This document shows positions 19,107-31,414 of a stretch of DNA of 64,000 bases, piece after piece. The notes under the pieces were generated by a model. That model did no database searches. It saw only the letters and a program-made list of their open reading frames with translations, and had not been told where the DNA came from. The translations under genes and the position numbers were made by a program. This DNA is from Modicisalibacter radicis (lineage in GTDB: Bacteria; Pseudomonadota; Gammaproteobacteria; Pseudomonadales; Halomonadaceae). Each line of letters begins with the position of its first letter. Positions within the stretch are counted from its first letter, which is position 1. Location of the stretch: assembly GCF_900961225.1 (NCBI RefSeq), contig NZ_CAAHFN010000054.1, positions 334,821 to 398,820 on the forward strand, written 5' to 3'.

Positions 19107-19565
19107 TCAGCGATTGGCGTCTTCGTCGCGCTCCAGGAAGCGTTCGAAGGCATCCAGCGTCTCGGCGCTGACATGGTGCTCGATGCCTTCGGCATCGAGG
19201 CGTGCGGTATCGTCGGTGACCCCCAGACGACGCAGCAGCGCTTCGACGATCAGGTGTCGACGGCGACTGGCGCTGGCCAGGCGCTCCCCCGACTCGGTGA
19301 GGAACAGGCCCCGGTAGCGGCGCTTGACGATCAGCCCCTCATCGACCAGGCGGTTGAGCATCTTGGCGACCGTCGGCTGGGCCACGCCGAGATGGCGGGC
19401 GATATCGACCTGGCGGGCCTCGCCGCCGTCGCGCAGCAGATCGGAGATCAACTCGACGTAATCCTCGATCAACTCCGTGCGGCGCGCGTCGCGGGCCTTG
19501 CGAAACCCCTGCACCTGGCTCTCGGGCTCGGCCAGGGGGCGGCGGGAAGCGTGTGGAGAATTCAT
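19107..19565 (-). CDS. mntR: Manganese-dependent transcriptional regulator MntR (DtxR family)
   Basis: A 152-residue protein with an N-terminal winged helix ([26 protein letters not shown], about residues 60-85). The metal/dimerisation helices carry the DtxR-family ligand segment [14 protein letters not shown] near the C-terminus. The size and the GIEHHVS signature match MntR rather than the longer Fe-type DtxR. The start ATG at 19565 gives the standard length. It is upstream of the manganese importer on the same strand and probably represses it at 19027-19044. Confidence 0.9.
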   Translation of the reverse strand: MNSPHASRRPLAEPESQVQGFRKARDARRTELIEDYVELISDLLRDGGEARQVDIARHLGVAQPTVAKMLNRLVDEGLIVKRRYRGLFLTESGERLASASRRRHLIVEALLRRLGVTDDTARLDAEGIEHHVSAETLDAFERFLERDEDANR

Positions 19566-19687
19566 GGACGGTTCGCGGCTGTGGTCGTTCAAAGGAGTGA
19601 GGCATGATTGCCCATCGGGCGCGGGATTGCCAATCGCCCGGCTTGCTGGACGGGGCCGTTGCCCGGCCCCACGAATGCATGCAGTCC

Positions 19688-22486
19688 TCAATGCGCCTCG
19701 TCCCAGTTGGCGCCGGACTCGGCCTCGACGATCAGCGGCACCCTGAGCTCGGCGGCACTGCGCATGCGTTGCTTGACGACGCCGATGAAGTCGTCGACTT
19801 GGGACTCCTCGACCTCGAAGACCAGTTCGTCGTGGACCTGCATGACCATCCAGGCGTCGAAGGCGCTCTCGCCGTCGACCGGCGACAGCCAGCCGTCGAC
19901 GTCGATCATCGCGCGCTTGATGATGTCGGCGGCGGTGCCCTGCATCGGCGCGTTGATGGCGGTGCGCTCGGCGGCCTGGCGACGCGCATGCTGGCGCGAG
20001 TTGATCTCGGGCAGGTAGAGCCGGCGGCCGAACACCGTCTCGACGAAGCCGTCGTCGGCGGCCTGGGCGCGGATGTCGTCCATGAAGCGCGCGACCCCGG
20101 GGTAGCGCTCGAAGTAGCGCTCGATGTACACCTTGGCCTGCTTGGCCTCGATGTGCAGCTGCTTGGAGAGCCCCCAGGCGCTCATGCCGTAGATAAGCCC
20201 GAAGTTGATCGCCTTGGCGCTGCGCCGCTGCTCGCCGCTGACCTTGTCCAGCGCCACGCCGAAGACCTCGGCGGCGGTGGCGGTATGAATGTCGCGCTCC
20301 TCGGCGAAGGCCTCGAGCAGCCCCTTGTCCTCGGAGAGGTGCGCCATGATGCGCAGCTCGATCTGCGAGTAGTCGGCGGCGACGATGCGATAGCCCGGCC
20401 GGGCGATGAACGCCTGGCGGATCTTGCGCCCCTCCTCGGTACGGATGGGAATGTTCTGCAGGTTGGGATCGGACGACGACAGTCGCCCGGTGGCGGTCAC
20501 CGCCTGATGGTAGCTGGTATGGATGCGCCCGGTGGCCTTGTTGATCAGCTGCGGCAGCTTGTCGGTGTAGGTCGACTTGAGCTTGGTCAGCCCGCGATGC
20601 TGCATGATCACCTTGGGCAGCGGGTAGTCCAGCGCCAGCTCCTCGAGCACCGCCTCGGCGGTGGACGGGGCCCCCTTGGGGGTCTTCTTGCGCACCGGGA
20701 TCTGCTGCTCGTCGAACAGAATCTCGCTGAGCTGCTTGGGCGAGCCAAGGTTGAATTCGCGACCGGCGATCTCGAAGGCATCCTTCTCGATCTCGCGGAT
20801 ACGCGTCTCGAGGGTCTGGCTCTGGGCGTGCAGCAGGTTCACGTCGAGCGCCACGCCGGTACGCTCCATGCGCGAGAGCACCGGGATCATCGGCCGCTCG
20901 AGGTCATCCAGCACCTCGGCGAGGCGCCCTTCGGCCTCGATGCGCGGGCGCAGCTCATGGTGCAGCCGCAGGGTGACGTCGACGTCCTCGCAGGCGTAGG
21001 GCACCGCCTGTTCGAGGGCGACCTGGTTGAAGGTCAGCTGCTTGGCGCCCTTGCCGGCGACCTCCTCGAAGCTGATGGTCTTTTCGCCCAGGTACTTGAG
21101 CGCCAGCGAGTCCATGTCGTGGCGTGTCGCGGTGGAGTTGAGCACGTAGGACTCGAGCATGGTGTCGGTCAGCGTGCCGGCCACGCGGATGCCGTAACGT
21201 GCCAGCACCGAGATGTCGTACTTGAGGTTCTGGCCGATCTTGCCCTTGGCGGGGTCTTCGAGCAGCGGCTTGAGCGCGGCGAGCACAGTGTCCCGGTCGA
21301 GCTGTGCGGGCGCGTCGATATAGTCGTGGCCGACCGGGATGTAGGCCGCCTCGCCGGGCTCGAGCGCCAGGCCGATGCCGACGATCTCGGCATCCATGTA
21401 GTTGAGGCTGTCGGTCTCGAGATCGAAGCAGAACGCCTCGACGGCGGCGAGACGCTCGAGCCAGGCGTCCAGATCGGCCCGCTCGAACAGCGTGTAATCC
21501 TCGCGGGCCGGCTTGGCCAGGGTGACATCCTCGTCGAGTTCGCTGCCGCCCGACGGAGCGCCGCCCGACGGAACGCCGCCCGCAACGTCGTCGACGCCCT
21601 CGTCGCGGCCTTCCAGCAATTCGCCGAGCCAGGCCTTGAACTCCAGCTCGCGATACAGCCGGGTCAGCGCCTCGCGGTCGGGGTGGGCGATGTCCAGATC
21701 GTCGAGACCCACCGGCAATTCGCAGTCGGTCTTGATGGTTGCCAGCTGGTACGACAGAAATGCCTGCTCGCGATTGGCCTCGAGCTTCTTGTCCAGCGTC
21801 TTGGCGCCGCGGAAGCTCAGCGTCCTGACCGCCTCGAGGTTGGCATAGACGCCGTCGAGACCACCCTCGATACCCTGCAGCAGGCCCAGCGCGGTCTTCT
21901 CGCCGACCCCGGGGACACCGGGGATGTTGTCGACCTTGTCGCCCATCAACGCCAGGAAGTCGATGATCCGCGCCGGCGGCAGGCCGAACTTGGCCTCGAC
22001 GCCGGCAACGTCCAGTGTCTCGTTCTTCATGGTGTTGACCAGCGTGATGTGGGCGTTGACCAGCTGCGCCATGTCCTTGTCGCCGGTCGAGATCACCGCA
22101 TCGCGGCCGGCCTCGGTGGCGTGGCGCGCCAGGGTGCCGATCACGTCGTCGGCCTCGACCCCCTCGATGCACAGCAGCGGCAGGCCGAGGGCGCGGATGC
22201 AGGCGTGCAGCGGCTCGACCTGGCTCTTCAGGTCGTCGGGCATCGGCGGGCGCTGCGCCTTGTACTGCTCGAACAGTTCGTCGCGGAAGGTCTTGCCCTT
22301 GGCGTCGAAGACTACCGCCATGGGGCTGTCCGGGTACTGCCGAACCAGGCTCTTGATCATGCTGATCACGCCCTTCACCGCGCCGGTCGGCTGGCCGATG
22401 GAGGTGGTCAGCGGCGGCAGCGCGTGAAAGGCGCGGTACAGGTAGGAGGAGCCGTCGACGAGGACGATGGGCGGCATGTCGGCCAT
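19688..22486 (-). CDS. polA: DNA polymerase I
   Basis: A 932-residue full-length Pol I. The 5'-3' exonuclease domain fills about residues 1-290 ([17 protein letters not shown], then GDKDMAQLV and [21 protein letters not shown]). A Gly/Ser-rich linker ([16 protein letters not shown]) follows at about 300-320. The 3'-5' exonuclease domain keeps the DxE pair (CFDLETDS), so proofreading is likely intact. The polymerase domain has the motif [15 protein letters not shown] and motif [13 protein letters not shown]. It fills gaps and removes primers in replication and repair. A decayed copy of its 3' end is at 13359-13430. Confidence 0.98.
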   Translation of the reverse strand: MADMPPIVLVDGSSYLYRAFHALPPLTTSIGQPTGAVKGVISMIKSLVRQYPDSPMAVVFDAKGKTFRDELFEQYKAQRPPMPDDLKSQVEPLHACIRALGLPLLCIEGVEADDVIGTLARHATEAGRDAVISTGDKDMAQLVNAHITLVNTMKNETLDVAGVEAKFGLPPARIIDFLALMGDKVDNIPGVPGVGEKTALGLLQGIEGGLDGVYANLEAVRTLSFRGAKTLDKKLEANREQAFLSYQLATIKTDCELPVGLDDLDIAHPDREALTRLYRELEFKAWLGELLEGRDEGVDDVAGGVPSGGAPSGGSELDEDVTLAKPAREDYTLFERADLDAWLERLAAVEAFCFDLETDSLNYMDAEIVGIGLALEPGEAAYIPVGHDYIDAPAQLDRDTVLAALKPLLEDPAKGKIGQNLKYDISVLARYGIRVAGTLTDTMLESYVLNSTATRHDMDSLALKYLGEKTISFEEVAGKGAKQLTFNQVALEQAVPYACEDVDVTLRLHHELRPRIEAEGRLAEVLDDLERPMIPVLSRMERTGVALDVNLLHAQSQTLETRIREIEKDAFEIAGREFNLGSPKQLSEILFDEQQIPVRKKTPKGAPSTAEAVLEELALDYPLPKVIMQHRGLTKLKSTYTDKLPQLINKATGRIHTSYHQAVTATGRLSSSDPNLQNIPIRTEEGRKIRQAFIARPGYRIVAADYSQIELRIMAHLSEDKGLLEAFAEERDIHTATAAEVFGVALDKVSGEQRRSAKAINFGLIYGMSAWGLSKQLHIEAKQAKVYIERYFERYPGVARFMDDIRAQAADDGFVETVFGRRLYLPEINSRQHARRQAAERTAINAPMQGTAADIIKRAMIDVDGWLSPVDGESAFDAWMVMQVHDELVFEVEESQVDDFIGVVKQRMRSAAELRVPLIVEAESGANWDEAH

Positions 22487-22694
22487 GGGTGGGGCACCTC
22501 AGCGGAAAGCGATCGATGCGCCCATGATACGCAAGCCGCCCCGGGGCGTCAGGCATCCGGGTGGAATCGGGTGCGCGCCGGCCCGGGGCACCCCGCCAAT
22601 GGACGCCGCAACCCTAAAGTCAGTGCATGCCGGGGGGCCTTGTGCATACACTAGGGGTATCGCTTAGAGGCGTTTCCCAAGCTTGGAGGTTGTC

Positions 22695-22994
22695 ATGAAA
22701 CTGTCCCGCCTGATCCCCGCCACACTGCTTGCGCTCGGCCTGCTGGCCGGCCTGGCGGCGTCGGCGCTGGCCCAGCAGAGCCCGGACGAATCGGTGTCGC
22801 CGGACATCACCGTGCGCGAGGAGGAGGACCGCACGATCCGCGAGTACCGCGTCAACGGCCAGCTCTACGCCATCGAGGTCCAGCCCGAGGCAGGGCCGTC
22901 CTATTACCTGGTCGACGACAACGGTGATGGCGACTTCCGGCGCAGCGACAACGAGCGGGTGGTACCGCCGCAGTGGGTACTGATCGCCTGGTAG
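22695..22994 (+). CDS. DUF2782-like small secreted protein
   Basis: A 99-residue protein starting at ATG 22695, with GGAGG 6 bases upstream. The signal peptide ends near ALAQ-QS (about residue 26). The rest (ITVREEEDRTIREYRVNGQLYAIEVQPEAGPSYYLVDDNGDG) matches the DUF2782 family, conserved next to polA in many gammaproteobacteria. It probably acts in the periplasm. Its function is unknown. It is divergent from polA. Confidence 0.85.
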   Translation: MKLSRLIPATLLALGLLAGLAASALAQQSPDESVSPDITVREEEDRTIREYRVNGQLYAIEVQPEAGPSYYLVDDNGDGDFRRSDNERVVPPQWVLIAW

Positions 22995-23114
22995 ACGCCT
23001 GCCGCGACAGGCCAGGCAGAGCCAGCGCCGCCGGTCGTTATCCGATGGTTGCCACTGCAAGATCGGCCATCGACTCGCTACAATAGCCCGCTTGGACACC
23101 AGGGCGAGAACACC

Positions 23115-24065
23115 ATGGCCGTATTCACCCCGCTCGACGACGCCCAGGTCGCGAGCTTTCTCGAGCGCTTCGACGCCGGCCGGCTGATCGCCTGCGAGGG
23201 CGTCGCCAGCGGCACCGAGAATTCCACCTTCTTCGTCACCACCGACCGGCGCGAGCTGGTGCTGACGCTGTTCGAGCAGGGCGAGCACGACGAGTTGCCG
23301 TTCTTCGTCGATCTGCTCGACTACCTCGACGAGCACCGCCTGCCGGTCCCCGGGCCGCTGCACGACCGCCACGGCGTGGCGCTGCAGAGCCTCGCCGGCA
23401 AGCCGGCGCTGCTGTTCCCGCGGTTGCCCGGCCGGCACCCCGAGTCGCCCAACCTCGCCCAGTGCCGCGCGCTTGGCGATGCCCTGGGGCGCATGCACAA
23501 GGTCGGCCAGCACTTCGACGGCCACCGCCCCAACCCGCGCGACCTGAACTGGTTGCTGAGCAGTCATCATCAGGTGTACGGCTACATCACGCCGGAGGAC
23601 CAGACACTGATGGGCGACGAGATCGACAGCTACCAGAGTGCCTTCGCGGATCCCGATGCGCTGCCCCGGGGCGCCATCCATGGCGATCTGTTCCGCGACA
23701 ACACGCTGTTCGACGGCGACACCCTGGGCGGGATCATCGATTTCTACAACGGCTGCAGCGGCGAGTTGCTGTTCGACCTGGCGATCGTCGTCAACGACTG
23801 GGCCAGCGATGCCGATGGCAGCCTCAACCGTGATCGCCACGATGCCCTGCTCGGGGCCTACCTGGAGCGCCGTCCGCTGAGCGATGCGGAGCGCACGCTA
23901 TGGCCGATGATGCTGCGCATGACCGCGCTTCGCTACTGGCTGTCGCGGCTGCTGGTGGTCTACGTCGATCCGCCGGCCCATGAACTGACGCCCCACGATC
24001 CGGAGCGCTTTCGGACCATCCTCAAGGCACGCATCGCCGCGGGCGCCTTGCCCCTGCCGTCGTGA
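23115..24065 (+). CDS. thrB: Homoserine kinase, type II (aminoglycoside phosphotransferase fold)
   Basis: A 316-residue kinase of the APH/choline-kinase fold with AVFTPLDDAQVASFLERFDAG at the start, the catalytic loop AIHGDLFRDNTLFDGD and the metal-binding DFYNGCSGELLFDLAIVVNDW. These match the ThrB2 homoserine kinase used by pseudomonads and halomonads in threonine synthesis. The start at 23115 gives the family length; an upstream in-frame reading from 23049 is not supported. A weak -10-like TACAAT is at 23081. Confidence 0.93.
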   Translation: MAVFTPLDDAQVASFLERFDAGRLIACEGVASGTENSTFFVTTDRRELVLTLFEQGEHDELPFFVDLLDYLDEHRLPVPGPLHDRHGVALQSLAGKPALLFPRLPGRHPESPNLAQCRALGDALGRMHKVGQHFDGHRPNPRDLNWLLSSHHQVYGYITPEDQTLMGDEIDSYQSAFADPDALPRGAIHGDLFRDNTLFDGDTLGGIIDFYNGCSGELLFDLAIVVNDWASDADGSLNRDRHDALLGAYLERRPLSDAERTLWPMMLRMTALRYWLSRLLVVYVDPPAHELTPHDPERFRTILKARIAAGALPLPS

Positions 24066-24218
24066 GCGCTGCTATGCTCCACGGCACATCGTCGGACGCC
24101 CACTCGCCACGCTGACAGCCCCGCCCGGTATCGGCATAATGCGCCACCGCCGGGCCAGGCGCACCAGCGCCGCCTCTATCCACGGCGACCCGTTCAGGCT
24201 CTTCAGGGAGACCGCTAC

Positions 24219-26123
<1,905 letters not shown>

Positions 26124-26347
26124 GCGCCGAGAGAACGCGACCTCGACCCACCGCCTGGCCGGGAAGCGCTGAACGAATGGCCGAGCGGGATGACGCGGGC
26201 GTCGCCACGCCGCAAGGCGCCCGGAGCACAGGGGCCGCAACCTGTGGGGTCATAGACGAGGACGCCGACGATCTAACGCTTCGGCACCGCGCAACGCAGC
26301 GATTCGTCGGGGACGCCGAGTCCGCGCGGGCCTTCGTGCAATGTTTG

Positions 26348-27028
26348 CTAATCGGCGGTGCGGGTGATCGCCTCGACCGCGCCGTGGCTGGCACCGGCGG
26401 CCAGCACCAGGCTGATTTCGGCCCCCCGGGGCAGGACGCCCACGCCCGCCGGCGTGCCGGTGAGCACCACATCGCCGGGCATCAGCGTGAAGTGACGGCT
26501 CATTTCGGCCAGCAGTTCCGGGATCGCGAACAGCATGTCGGCGCTGTTGCCGGTCTGGCGCCGCTCGTCGTCGATGTCCAGCGTGAAGTGCAGCGCCTGC
26601 CAGTCGGGCTCGCCCTCGAGCGGGGCGAACGGCGTCAGCGGACAGGCACCGTCGAAGGCCTTGGCGATCTCCCAGGGGTGGCCCTTGTCCTTGAGCGTGG
26701 CCTGCACGTCGCGCAGGGTCAGATCCAGCGCCAGCCCCAGCCCGGCGACGGCCCGCTGCGCCGCCTGCGGCGTGGCACCGGTCAGCGGCATGCCGATCAG
26801 CAGCGCCAGCTCCGCCTCGAAGTGCACCTCGCCGCGCTCGAACTGCGCTTTTAGCGGCTCGTCGATATCCACGGCGCTACTCGCCGGCTTGATGAACAGA
26901 AGCGGCGCGCCGGGCACCGGGTTGTCGAGCTCGCGGGCATGTTCGGCGTAGTTGCGGCCGACGCAGACGATCTTGCCCAGCGCCTGGCTGAAGGCCTGGC
27001 CATTGGTGAAGCGGGGGACGAACGACAT
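26348..27028 (-). CDS. FAH-family hydrolase/isomerase (YcgM-like)
   Basis: A 226-residue protein starting at ATG 27028 (MSFVPRFTNGQAF) with GGAG upstream. It has the FAH fold signature: KIVCVGRNYAEHARELDN, PLLFIKPASS, the metal-binding HFEAELALLIG (acidic ligands E-x-E), KAFDGACPLTPF and PGDVVLTGTPAGVG. Similar small proteins (E. coli YcgM) cleave acylpyruvates or related beta-diketo acids. No substrate is indicated by the neighbours. It is separate from the homogentisate operon 5.6 kb away. Confidence 0.9.
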   Translation of the reverse strand: MSFVPRFTNGQAFSQALGKIVCVGRNYAEHARELDNPVPGAPLLFIKPASSAVDIDEPLKAQFERGEVHFEAELALLIGMPLTGATPQAAQRAVAGLGLALDLTLRDVQATLKDKGHPWEIAKAFDGACPLTPFAPLEGEPDWQALHFTLDIDDERRQTGNSADMLFAIPELLAEMSRHFTLMPGDVVLTGTPAGVGVLPRGAEISLVLAAGASHGAVEAITRTAD

Positions 27029-27108
27029 GGCGACTCCGTGAATTCGCTGAGGGAACGCCGAGTCTACCCCAGCCACGCCGGCACACTAAACAAGCGCCGA
27101 CAGTCAGC

Positions 27109-27129
27109 CGGCCCCTGAATCAGGGGCCG
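27109..27129 (-). terminator. Hairpin downstream of ectD
   Basis: CGGCCCCTG-AAT-CAGGGGCCG forms a perfect 9-bp stem with a 3-base loop, 34 bases after the ectD stop. It has no clear T-tract, so it may be a weak terminator or an RNA-stabilising hairpin. Confidence 0.4.
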
Positions 27130-27162
27130 TGCAGGCGAACGCAGCGTCCGCGAGGCCGCGCC

Positions 27163-28098
27163 TCAATCAGGAAGCCAATGCTCGCCCGGGCGATGGGCCA
27201 GGAATGCCGGGCGCGGACGACGCGCAGCGTACGGCTCGACACAGGCGTTGTCACGGCGGTTGTAGACGAAGAACGCGTTGCTGCGCGGATCGGGAGACAT
27301 GTTGGCGTTGGAGCCGTGCAGGGTGTTGCAGTCGAACAGCAGCAGGCCGCCGGCCGCGCCGGTGGGCGCCTCGATGCCATTGGCCTCGACCAGCCGCTCG
27401 AGCGCGTCGTGACCGGGCACGCCGAACGCCTGACTCTTCAACGATTGCTTGTGATGGTCATCCGGGGTCTCGCCGAGACACGGCACGAACACCTTGTGCG
27501 AGCCGGGGATCAGCATCAGCGGGCCGTTGAAGTGATGGTTGTCGGTAAGCACCAGCGAGGCGCTTACCGCGTGCATCGCCGGCATGCCGTCCTCGGCGTG
27601 CCAAGTCTCGAAATCCGAATGCCAGTTGAAGCCCTTGCCGTGGAAGCCCGGCTTGTAGTTGATCCGAGACTGGTGGACGTAGGCGTCGCCGCCGAGGATC
27701 TGCCGCACGCAGCCGGTCAGGCGCTCGTCGTCGGCGAGCCGGGCGAAGCGTCGCGAGAGAAAGTGCACCGCGAACAGCGAGCGGATTTCCTGGCTGTCGG
27801 GTTCGGTGATGCTGAAGTCCTTGCCGCGGTAGGCATCGTTGTCGAGCAGTGCCTTGAGCTCTTCGCGCAGCTCGGCGACCTCGTCGGCGGCGATGAACCC
27901 CGGTAGGAAGACGAAGCCGTCACGCTCGAAACGCTCGAGCTGCGCCTCGCTCAGCGGGCCGTCGTCGGCGCGACCCTTGACCACCGCTTCCTGGCGCCGG
28001 ATCCACGGTTCGGACGGCAGCGTGGCCAGCCGTGTGGGGTAGTTGTCGCGGGTAGACGCCGGGGCGGCGCTGGGTCGGGATGCGGTCTGTACTGACAT
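27163..28098 (-). CDS. ectD: Ectoine hydroxylase
   Basis: A 311-residue non-haem iron, 2-oxoglutarate dioxygenase of the EctD family. The iron ligands fit the H-x-D...H pattern: FNWHSDFETWHAEDGMPA carries the first His and Asp, and CNTLHGSNANMSPDPRSN carries the distal His. The family-typical segment FVFLPGFIAADEVAEL is near residue 60. EctD converts ectoine to 5-hydroxyectoine, a compatible solute made in salt and heat stress. It is encoded alone, apart from an ectABC cluster, which is common in Halomonadaceae. Confidence 0.97.
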   Translation of the reverse strand: MSVQTASRPSAAPASTRDNYPTRLATLPSEPWIRRQEAVVKGRADDGPLSEAQLERFERDGFVFLPGFIAADEVAELREELKALLDNDAYRGKDFSITEPDSQEIRSLFAVHFLSRRFARLADDERLTGCVRQILGGDAYVHQSRINYKPGFHGKGFNWHSDFETWHAEDGMPAMHAVSASLVLTDNHHFNGPLMLIPGSHKVFVPCLGETPDDHHKQSLKSQAFGVPGHDALERLVEANGIEAPTGAAGGLLLFDCNTLHGSNANMSPDPRSNAFFVYNRRDNACVEPYAARRPRPAFLAHRPGEHWLPD

Positions 28099-28304
28099 CC
28101 AATCACCTCCAATACGTCCGTGATCAGGTTCAGGTCCAGTCCAGAGACATCATCGATGGGGGTGTCTCCTGGCTCCTTCGATGCAGCTAGGCGAGACGTA
28201 TCCTAGAAGATTTAACATAACTTGCAACCACCTCGATCGCCGACCGTAACATGATCGACAGAAGCACCGACTAGGCTGGAAAGACGTCCGACCGGGGGAA
28301 TAGC

Positions 28305-29441
28305 ATGCCGCTTGCCATCTTTCTCGATTTCCTGAAGCTGGGCTGTGTCAGCTTCGGCGGGCCGATCGCCCACCTGGGGTATTTCCACCGCCGCCATGTC
28401 ATCGAGCGCGCGACGCTCGACGAACGCGACTATGCCGAATTGCTGGCGCTGTGCCAGTTCCTGCCGGGCCCGGCCAGCTCGCAGATGAGCATGGCGATCG
28501 GCTATCGGCAGCACGGCGTGGCCGGCAGCCTGGCGGCCTTCGCCGGCTTCACCCTGCCCTCGGCGCTGTTGATGCTGGCCGCCGGGTTGTGGCTGACCGA
28601 TGCACCGGACAACGCCATGCTGGCCAGCGCATTGCACGGGCTGAAGCTGCTCGCCGTGGCGGTGGTCGCCGAGGCCGTGCTGACCCTGCAGTCGCGCTGC
28701 TGCCCGGATACCGCGCGCCGGGTGCTGGCGCTGCTGGCGGCGATCGCCGTGTGGCTGATGCCGGGCACCGCGACCCAGGTCGTGGCGCTACTCGGTGCGG
28801 CGCTGCTGGGCGCCCTGTCGGCTGATGGCGGGCGGCGAACCGGCACGGCGCCGGCCGGCGACCAGCGCCATCACCGCTGGGCCTGGATCGCGTTTGCAGC
28901 GCTTTGGCTGGGAGTATGGCTGGCGCCCGGCATGGCGGTCTTCGACACCTTCTACCGGGTCGGCTCGCTGGTCTTCGGCGGCGGCCATGTGGTGCTGCCG
29001 CTGCTCGGCGCCGAACCGCTGATCCGCACGGGCATGGACGAAGCGACCTTCCTGGCCGGCTACAGCCTGGCGCAAGCGGTGCCGGGGCCGATGTTCAGCT
29101 TCGCCGGTTACCTGGGCAGCGCGCTCGATGGCTCGTTGCTCGATGGGCTGGTGGCCCTGGCGGCGATCTTTCTGCCCGGCTGGTTGCTGCTGCTGGCGGT
29201 ATTGCCGCTGTGGTCACGCCTGCGCGACAGACCACGCCTGGCCAACGCCATGGCCTGGGTGACCGCGGCGACCGTCGGTTTGCTGCTGGCGGCACTCTAC
29301 GACCCGGTATTCAGCTCCAGCGTCGCCGGCCCCGCCGACATGGCAGCCGTGGTGGCGCTGTGGGGCCTGCTGAAACTGACGCCATTGCCGGTATGGGCAG
29401 TCGTGCTGGTCGCCGGATCGGGCGGGGCATTATGGGGCTGA
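28305..29441 (+). CDS. chrA: Chromate transporter ChrA family
   Basis: A 378-residue integral membrane protein with the duplicated CHR domain of long-form ChrA. The N-terminal half has FLKLGCVSFGGPIAHLGYF and QFLPGPASSQMSMAIGY. The C-terminal half repeats the pattern with FYRVGSLVFGGGHVVLPLL and AQAVPGPMFSFAGYLG. ChrA proteins export chromate from the cytoplasm, and some members may carry sulfate instead. It stands alone. No chrB regulator is in the window. Confidence 0.92.
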   Translation: MPLAIFLDFLKLGCVSFGGPIAHLGYFHRRHVIERATLDERDYAELLALCQFLPGPASSQMSMAIGYRQHGVAGSLAAFAGFTLPSALLMLAAGLWLTDAPDNAMLASALHGLKLLAVAVVAEAVLTLQSRCCPDTARRVLALLAAIAVWLMPGTATQVVALLGAALLGALSADGGRRTGTAPAGDQRHHRWAWIAFAALWLGVWLAPGMAVFDTFYRVGSLVFGGGHVVLPLLGAEPLIRTGMDEATFLAGYSLAQAVPGPMFSFAGYLGSALDGSLLDGLVALAAIFLPGWLLLLAVLPLWSRLRDRPRLANAMAWVTAATVGLLLAALYDPVFSSSVAGPADMAAVVALWGLLKLTPLPVWAVVLVAGSGGALWG

Positions 29442-29576
29442 GCACTATTGACCGCCCCGGGCATAGGCATACGCCTTCTGGCACGATGCCTCATCCCGAC
29501 CGACCCGGGCCCGACGGGTTGAGCTATTGGCATGTTGAGCTATACAGGGGGAAGGAACACGCCACAAGGAGGTAGC

Positions 29577-29816
29577 ATGACCCATACCGCACGCGTAGAG
29601 CCCATCACCCGGCACCGGGAAGACGCCACGATGCTGGCCGGCTGGCGTGTCGTCGACGTTACCGACCCCGACGCCCCGGTCGAGGTATCGCGCCACGACA
29701 ACGAGCCCGAGGCCATCGAGGCGGCACGCGACTTCGAGCGGCAAACGGCCCGCGAGCCCGGCTCTGCCAGGGATGACGACCAGGATTACGATGCCGGCGA
29801 GACGCCGACTCGCTAG
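29577..29816 (+). CDS. Small conserved-looking hypothetical protein
   Basis: A 79-residue protein starting at ATG 29577 with AAGGAGG upstream, a strong ribosome-binding site. The sequence is acidic and soluble (GWRVVDVTDPDAPVEVSRHDNEPEAIEAARDFERQ) with no signal peptide or membrane helix. It is rich in Asp/Glu, as in haloadapted proteins. The strong start signal makes it likely real. I recognise no family. Confidence 0.6.
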   Translation: MTHTARVEPITRHREDATMLAGWRVVDVTDPDAPVEVSRHDNEPEAIEAARDFERQTAREPGSARDDDQDYDAGETPTR

Positions 29817-29829
29817 CGATCAAGTGGCT

Positions 29830-30393
29830 TCAGGCGCCGATGTCCTCGTCACTGCGCTGCTCGTCATGGGCCTTGAAGGGGGCGTCGTCGCCACAGCCCG
29901 GCTGATGGATGAAGGTACGCGTAACGTCGAGCATGCCCAGGTGCTGGATGGTGCGTCGCCCCAGCAGCAGGGGATAGAGCATGTCGCTGCGGTCGTTGAG
30001 GCTGACTTGCTCCTCATGGATGGTATCGCCCAGGCATAGCTTCATCAGCACCACGGCACGACGCTCCTCGCCGCCGGCACCACGAACGATCAGGTTGCGG
30101 AACACCGGGCGCTCGATCTCGCGGGAAAACCGCTCGCCACTGTCCTCGCCCACCACGTCGAGGGTGAAGCGCACCCACTCTTCGCCATCCTGCTGATAGC
30201 GCTCGAGGTGCTCGGCGTGCATCGACGACGTCAGGGCCCCGCTATCCAGCTTGGCCTTGACTTCGACGCCCCAAGGCTCGATCTCGGCCTTTTCTACCCA
30301 GCCATAGACGCTTTCGGCCATCACCGGCCGGGCCCCCATCGCCACGCCTATCGCAGCGGCCACTCCGACCATTTTGCGGAACCGTCTCTGCAT
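29830..30393 (-). CDS. Periplasmic retropepsin-like (RimK-associated) protease family protein
   Basis: A 187-residue protein with a signal peptide ending near MAES (about residue 27). It resembles the RimK-associated aspartic protease family (COG4067). The key motif is VKAKLDSGALTSSMHA, where DSGA is the catalytic Asp-Ser-Gly-type motif, followed by FRNLIVRG and YPLLLGRRTIQHLGMLDV with the beta-hairpin features of the family. The usual members are cytoplasmic; this one is exported, so it may act in the periplasm. Its substrate is unknown. It is convergent with the small gene before it. Confidence 0.8.
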   Translation of the reverse strand: MQRRFRKMVGVAAAIGVAMGARPVMAESVYGWVEKAEIEPWGVEVKAKLDSGALTSSMHAEHLERYQQDGEEWVRFTLDVVGEDSGERFSREIERPVFRNLIVRGAGGEERRAVVLMKLCLGDTIHEEQVSLNDRSDMLYPLLLGRRTIQHLGMLDVTRTFIHQPGCGDDAPFKAHDEQRSDEDIGA

Positions 30394-30520
30394 ATCGCCC
30401 TCTCCTCGTGCAGCGTCGTCCCTGCCTGGATGAAGCTATTAAATGACGACATTCTGATAAAAATAAACCTACGTTATCGCACCATTCTACCAGCCATGGT
30501 TTCTTTGTCTTTTCAAGATC

Positions 30521-31384
30521 TTGCCGTTGGAGACATGCGTGCGGAACGCAACCAACCCCATGTTGAAGCGCTTGAGCGCCCTGGTTTCGCTGACCGATGT
30601 GGATGTCGAGTTGCTCGAAGGCCTGGCTTTCGAGATGCGCGAAGTCAGCGCTGGCGAGTGGCTGTGGCATGAAGGCGACAGCGCCGACTCGCTGCTGGTC
30701 GTCAGCGAGGGCTGGGGGTGCTCGGCACGCTATCTGAGCGACGGCAGCCGGCAGTTGCTGGCCACCTACCTGCCCGGCGACATTCTGGGCATCTTCGAAC
30801 TGTTGAGTGGCGTCCGCCGCAACGACGTGTCGATGCTTACCGATGGCCGGGTCTGCGAGTATCCCCATTCGAGCGTATTCACCCTGCTGGCCGCTTCGAA
30901 CCGCGTTAGGTCGGCGCTGTTCGTGATCGCCAACCAGCAGCAGGCGATACTCGCCGAGCGCCTGGTCAGCGTGGCACGCCGCAATGCCCGCGAGAGTCTG
31001 GCGCACTTTCTCTGCGAATGCCGCGAGCGCCTGCTGGAATTCCTTCCCGACGATGTCGACGGCTTTCAGTTGCCGCTCTCGCAACAGGACCTCGCCGATG
31101 CACTCGGCATGAGTACCGTGCACATCAGTCGCACCTTTTCGGCGCTGGCCTGCCAGGGGCTGGTGCGACGCCACCATTTCCACATGGTGATCCTCGATCC
31201 GCAGCGCCTGGCCGAGATGGCCGACTTCGACGACCACTACCTGAATTGCGACAAACGGATCCTGGCCACGAACAAGCCAGTCCCCTTCACCGAACCATCT
31301 GCCGCCGAATGGCTGCCTTCAACGGATTACGTGCCCAAAGGCCCCCACGTTGCAGAAGGCGACGAACCGACGGCCTCCAGCTAG
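30521..31384 (+). CDS. Crp/Fnr-family transcriptional regulator
   Basis: A regulator with an N-terminal cyclic-nucleotide-binding-like domain (VELLEGLAFEMREVSAGEWLWHEGDSADSLLVV) and a C-terminal Crp-type helix-turn-helix (LPLSQQDLADALGMSTVHISRTFSALACQGLVRR). No cysteine cluster of FNR type is seen at the N-terminus. The start is uncertain: TTG 30521 opens the frame, while GTG 30539 has GGAG about 6 bases before it and is the better candidate. A second, diverged member is at 53590-54327. A CsrB-like sRNA lies about 700 bp downstream on the other strand. Confidence 0.85.
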   Translation: MPLETCVRNATNPMLKRLSALVSLTDVDVELLEGLAFEMREVSAGEWLWHEGDSADSLLVVSEGWGCSARYLSDGSRQLLATYLPGDILGIFELLSGVRRNDVSMLTDGRVCEYPHSSVFTLLAASNRVRSALFVIANQQQAILAERLVSVARRNARESLAHFLCECRERLLEFLPDDVDGFQLPLSQQDLADALGMSTVHISRTFSALACQGLVRRHHFHMVILDPQRLAEMADFDDHYLNCDKRILATNKPVPFTEPSAAEWLPSTDYVPKGPHVAEGDEPTASS

Positions 31385-31414
31385 CGCATTGCACGCCAGG
31401 CAAAGCCCCCGTTC

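Noticed and set aside
19604..22654. 1016-residue open frame on the plus strand opposite polA
   Set aside because: It is antisense to a complete polA and has the repetitive Gly/Leu/Val/Asp composition of a shadow frame in high-GC DNA.
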